Part shown: in pieces, positions 4,587 to 6,960 of the stretch | Numbering within the stretch: the first letter of the stretch is position 1 | Layout: each line of letters starts with the position of its first letter | Source of the DNA: Nitrospirota bacterium | GTDB lineage: Bacteria; Nitrospirota; UBA9217 | Length of the DNA stretch: 6,960 nt | Direction of reading: 5' to 3' | Assembly (NCBI GenBank): GCA_017885365.1 | Contig: JAFNGD010000340.1 | Location: 3,133-10,092, forward strand | The notes under the pieces: generated by a model | Databases searched by the model: none | Seen by the model: only the letters and a program-made list of their open reading frames with translations | What the model was told of the DNA's origin: nothing | Program-made: the position numbers and the translations under genes

Positions 4587-6960
4587 CCAGGATCGGTTTG
4601 AAAAGAGGGGTCGCGCTGTTCGCGCTGGCGGCCGTTGTCCTGCCCCTGATCACCCTCGGCTATCTGTTCATCTCCTATAACGAACGAACGACCACCGCTG
4701 ATATTACGAATCAGAACATGTGGCTGGCTGCAGCCGTCCGCAGCGATGTGAACAATTTCCTGGACGCCCCCCTGAAGTTGGTCAATGCCGTGGCCAAGCT
4801 GGCCGTTGACCCGTTGCTCTCTCCCCACCTTGACGTTCTCTTGTCCCGCATGGCCAAGAGCTACGGTTTTTTCGAGAGCATCATGGTGCTCGACCGGGAC
4901 GGAGTGGTGCGGCATCTTGGCACTGCGCGAGAGATCGGCGTGGACCGTGATGCATACCTGGGGCTCGATCTTTCAGCTTCTGAATATGTCGCACGGGCCC
5001 GGGTGCTGAAACGGCATACCTGGTCCGACACGTATATTTCCCTCTTAAGCGGAGGGCCGACGCTTTCTCTTACCATGCCCTTTGAGCGGGGAATGGTGAT
5101 AGGAAACTTCAACCTCAGCTCCCTTCGCGCAATCGTCACGCCCTCGCTTCCTCAAACGCATGACAGGGTATATCTGGTCAACAGCAAGGGACGCATCATT
5201 GCCCATCCCGACCGGGAGAAGGTCCTTCAACAGGTGAATGTCAGCGACCTTCCCGTGGTAAGGGCTGGAAAGGAAGGACGGGAGGGGGTATACGAGTATG
5301 ATGCTGACGGCATATCGTACCTCAGCGCGGTACTGATCGTGCCCGAGACCGAGTGGATGGTCATTGTGGAGCGGGACCGGAATGAGGTGTTCGCTCCCTT
5401 GCGGGTCATGCAGCGGTTCCTGATCCTGGCTGTCGTGAGCGCCCTGCTGTTCATTGTGCTCCTCATCGCGTACGTCAATTCCCGCCTCATCAAGCCGGTG
5501 GCCGCTATCAGCAGGACAACAAAGAACATGGCCGGCGGTACCTTCGAGTCATTGCCCGATTATCAGGGACGATTCGCGGAACTGGGCGACATGACCGTGA
5601 ATTTCAATGCGATGACGACCGCCTTGCAGGACCGGGAGCGGGAACTGCGGCACCGGAACGAGGAATTGGAGCGGGAAGTGGAGACCCGCATCCGGTCCGA
5701 GGCAGCGCTGCGCGGGAGCGAGGAACGATTTCAAGAGATCTTTGATTCGGTCAACGATGCCATCATCCTCCAGGATATCGATACCGGGGCCATTCTGGAC
5801 GTCAACAGGAAGATGATCGCCATGTTCGGTTATTCTCGCGAAGAAACCGGCCGGATGGCGGTGGAAAAACTGAGCTCCGGTGAGCCGCCCTACGCTCCGG
5901 GAGATGCCATCGCATGGATCAACCGGGCCTCTTCCGGAAAACCACAGCTCTTTGAATGGCGCTTCCGACACCGGGACGGCCGCCTGTTCTGGGGAGAGGT
6001 CAATATGCGACTGGCTGCGATCGGGGGCCGGAACTGCGTGCTGGTGGCGGTGCGCGACATTACCCAGAGAAAGCTCGTTGAAGAGAAGCTTCATGAGAGC
6101 GAGCGGCTCTACCGGATGCTCTTTGACTCTGCCGGAGACGCCATTTTCCTGATGCAGGAAGCGCGTATCGTCGACTGCAATAACAAGACGCTGGATATGT
6201 TCGGATGCTCCTGGGAACAGTTCCTCGGGTCGACGCCGATCCGGTTCTCCCCGCCGATACAACCCGACGGGCGCGATTCCCAGGAAAAGGCCCTCGAAAA
6301 GATCACGGCGGCCCTTGCCGGTGAACCGCAACATTACGAATGGAGATATGTCAGGGCCGATGGCACCCCCTTTTACGCAGACGTAAGCCTGAACCGGATA
6401 GAACTGAGGTTCGGCGTACAGCTTCAGGCCATTGTCCGCGATATCACCGAGCGCAAACAGGCAGAGGAAGCGTTGCGCAACCTGGTCGCGATAGTCACGC
6501 GCTCGTCAAAAGAATGGCAGGATACTTTCGACAGCATCACCGATATGATCTCGATCCATGATCGGGACTTCAACATCGTCAGGGTCAACAAGGCCTTCGC
6601 CGGGCATGTGGGGTTGACGTACCAGCAGGTGATCGGCAGGAAGTGCTATGAGCTCCTGCATGGCTGCGCCGCTGCACCGGTGCCCGACTGTCCGCACGTG
6701 CGGACCATGGCCGACGGAAAGCCTGCAACAGAAGAGCGCGTGGAGGCGGTCTCCGGCAAGACGCTGCGTATCTCTACCTACCCCTACTACGCGCCGGACG
6801 GAAGCCTCATCGGCTCGATCCATATCGCCCGGGACATCACCGAGGATAAGGAGCGGGAGATGCGGATGATCATGTCCGAGCGGCTCGCCTCGCTGGGCCA
6901 GATGGCCTCCGGGATCGCCCACGAGATCAACAACCCCCTCGAGTCGGTCATGATCTGCGC
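4577..6960 (+). CDS. Membrane-bound multi-PAS sensor histidine kinase, N-terminal 794 residues; 3' end outside the window
   Basis: Starts at an ATG with AGGAG at 4566-4570 (6-nt spacer) and stays open to base 6960. Order of parts: TM helix about 11-33; periplasmic sensor about 34-278 resembling a double Cache domain (strands SIMVLDRDGVVRHLG near 101 and VYLVNSKGRIIAHPD near 198); TM helix about 279-300; HAMP about 301-353; a charged coiled coil about 350-380; PAS 1 about 382-500 ending VRDITQRK; PAS 2 about 507-628 ending VRDITERK; PAS 3 about 646-758 ending ARDITEDK, with C690, C697 and C705; then the dimerisation/phospho-acceptor segment ERLASLGQMASGIAHEINNP (768-787) with H782. The ATPase domain must lie downstream. 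The protein would sense an extracytoplasmic small molecule through Cache and possibly internal cues through PAS, then autophosphorylate. The NtrC-type regulator upstream is the probable phosphate acceptor. The 3' cut-off prevents saying whether a receiver follows. Confidence 0.93.
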   Translation, partial: MAVTRIGLKRGVALFALAAVVLPLITLGYLFISYNERTTTADITNQNMWLAAAVRSDVNNFLDAPLKLVNAVAKLAVDPLLSPHLDVLLSRMAKSYGFFESIMVLDRDGVVRHLGTAREIGVDRDAYLGLDLSASEYVARARVLKRHTWSDTYISLLSGGPTLSLTMPFERGMVIGNFNLSSLRAIVTPSLPQTHDRVYLVNSKGRIIAHPDREKVLQQVNVSDLPVVRAGKEGREGVYEYDADGISYLSAVLIVPETEWMVIVERDRNEVFAPLRVMQRFLILAVVSALLFIVLLIAYVNSRLIKPVAAISRTTKNMAGGTFESLPDYQGRFAELGDMTVNFNAMTTALQDRERELRHRNEELEREVETRIRSEAALRGSEERFQEIFDSVNDAIILQDIDTGAILDVNRKMIAMFGYSREETGRMAVEKLSSGEPPYAPGDAIAWINRASSGKPQLFEWRFRHRDGRLFWGEVNMRLAAIGGRNCVLVAVRDITQRKLVEEKLHESERLYRMLFDSAGDAIFLMQEARIVDCNNKTLDMFGCSWEQFLGSTPIRFSPPIQPDGRDSQEKALEKITAALAGEPQHYEWRYVRADGTPFYADVSLNRIELRFGVQLQAIVRDITERKQAEEALRNLVAIVTRSSKEWQDTFDSITDMISIHDRDFNIVRVNKAFAGHVGLTYQQVIGRKCYELLHGCAAAPVPDCPHVRTMADGKPATEERVEAVSGKTLRISTYPYYAPDGSLIGSIHIARDITEDKEREMRMIMSERLASLGQMASGIAHEINNPLESVMIC

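Noticed and set aside
4436..4915. Minus-strand open frame spanning the regulator-kinase gap and the kinase start
   Set aside because: Its 5' half is antisense to the kinase TM and sensor domain and the product shows no domain. It does not explain the gap better than the plus-strand frames.
5549..6334. Minus-strand open frame of 261 codons inside the sensor kinase
   Set aside because: The plus strand encodes HAMP and PAS domains continuously here, and the antisense product has no recognisable motif.

Overview
The window is G+C-rich (roughly 60% by eye), with short intergenic gaps, GC-biased third codon positions and a heavy load of signal-transduction genes. Multi-PAS kinases, a sigma-54 activator-type response regulator and a kinase with a C-terminal receiver together suggest a bacterium of the former Deltaproteobacteria (Desulfuromonadota or Syntrophobacterales-like) or Nitrospirota. 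This is inferred from gene style; no phylogenetic marker is present.

All convincing genes are on the plus strand. Left edge (1-1199): the 3' end of a hybrid histidine kinase (ATPase domain plus receiver), followed after 23 nt by a small three-helix membrane protein of unknown function, probably co-transcribed. At 1200-1427 is a non-coding gap holding a degenerate palindromic element with an internal GC-rich hairpin. At 1428-2663 is an exported M28-family zinc metallopeptidase with a C-terminal PDZ domain. The 2664-2886 gap holds a hairpin, a good match to a sigma-54 (-24/-12) promoter, an extended -10 sequence and a short direct repeat, all ahead of the next gene.

At 2887-4218 lies an NtrC-family response regulator (receiver, AAA+ with intact GAFTGA loop, Fis-type HTH). 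A 358-nt interval follows. It contains a short reading frame with an ATGA overlap, coding-like base composition and an apparent frame switch near 4508-4515, so it may be a damaged small gene. From 4577 to the right edge runs a membrane-bound sensor kinase: TM, Cache-like periplasmic domain, TM, HAMP, coiled coil, three PAS domains (the third cysteine-rich) and the start of the histidine phosphorylation domain. The window ends just after the H-box.

The most economical reading is that the 2887 regulator and the 4577 kinase form one two-component system driving sigma-54-dependent transcription, possibly including the regulator's own promoter. The first kinase fragment is a separate signalling protein. 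The peptidase has no evident mechanistic link to either. I see no CRISPR array, tRNA, rRNA, insertion sequence or phage gene, and no clear new molecular system. The points most worth a second look are the sigma-54 site, the 4219-4573 interval, the cysteine-bearing PAS domain and the palindromic element.
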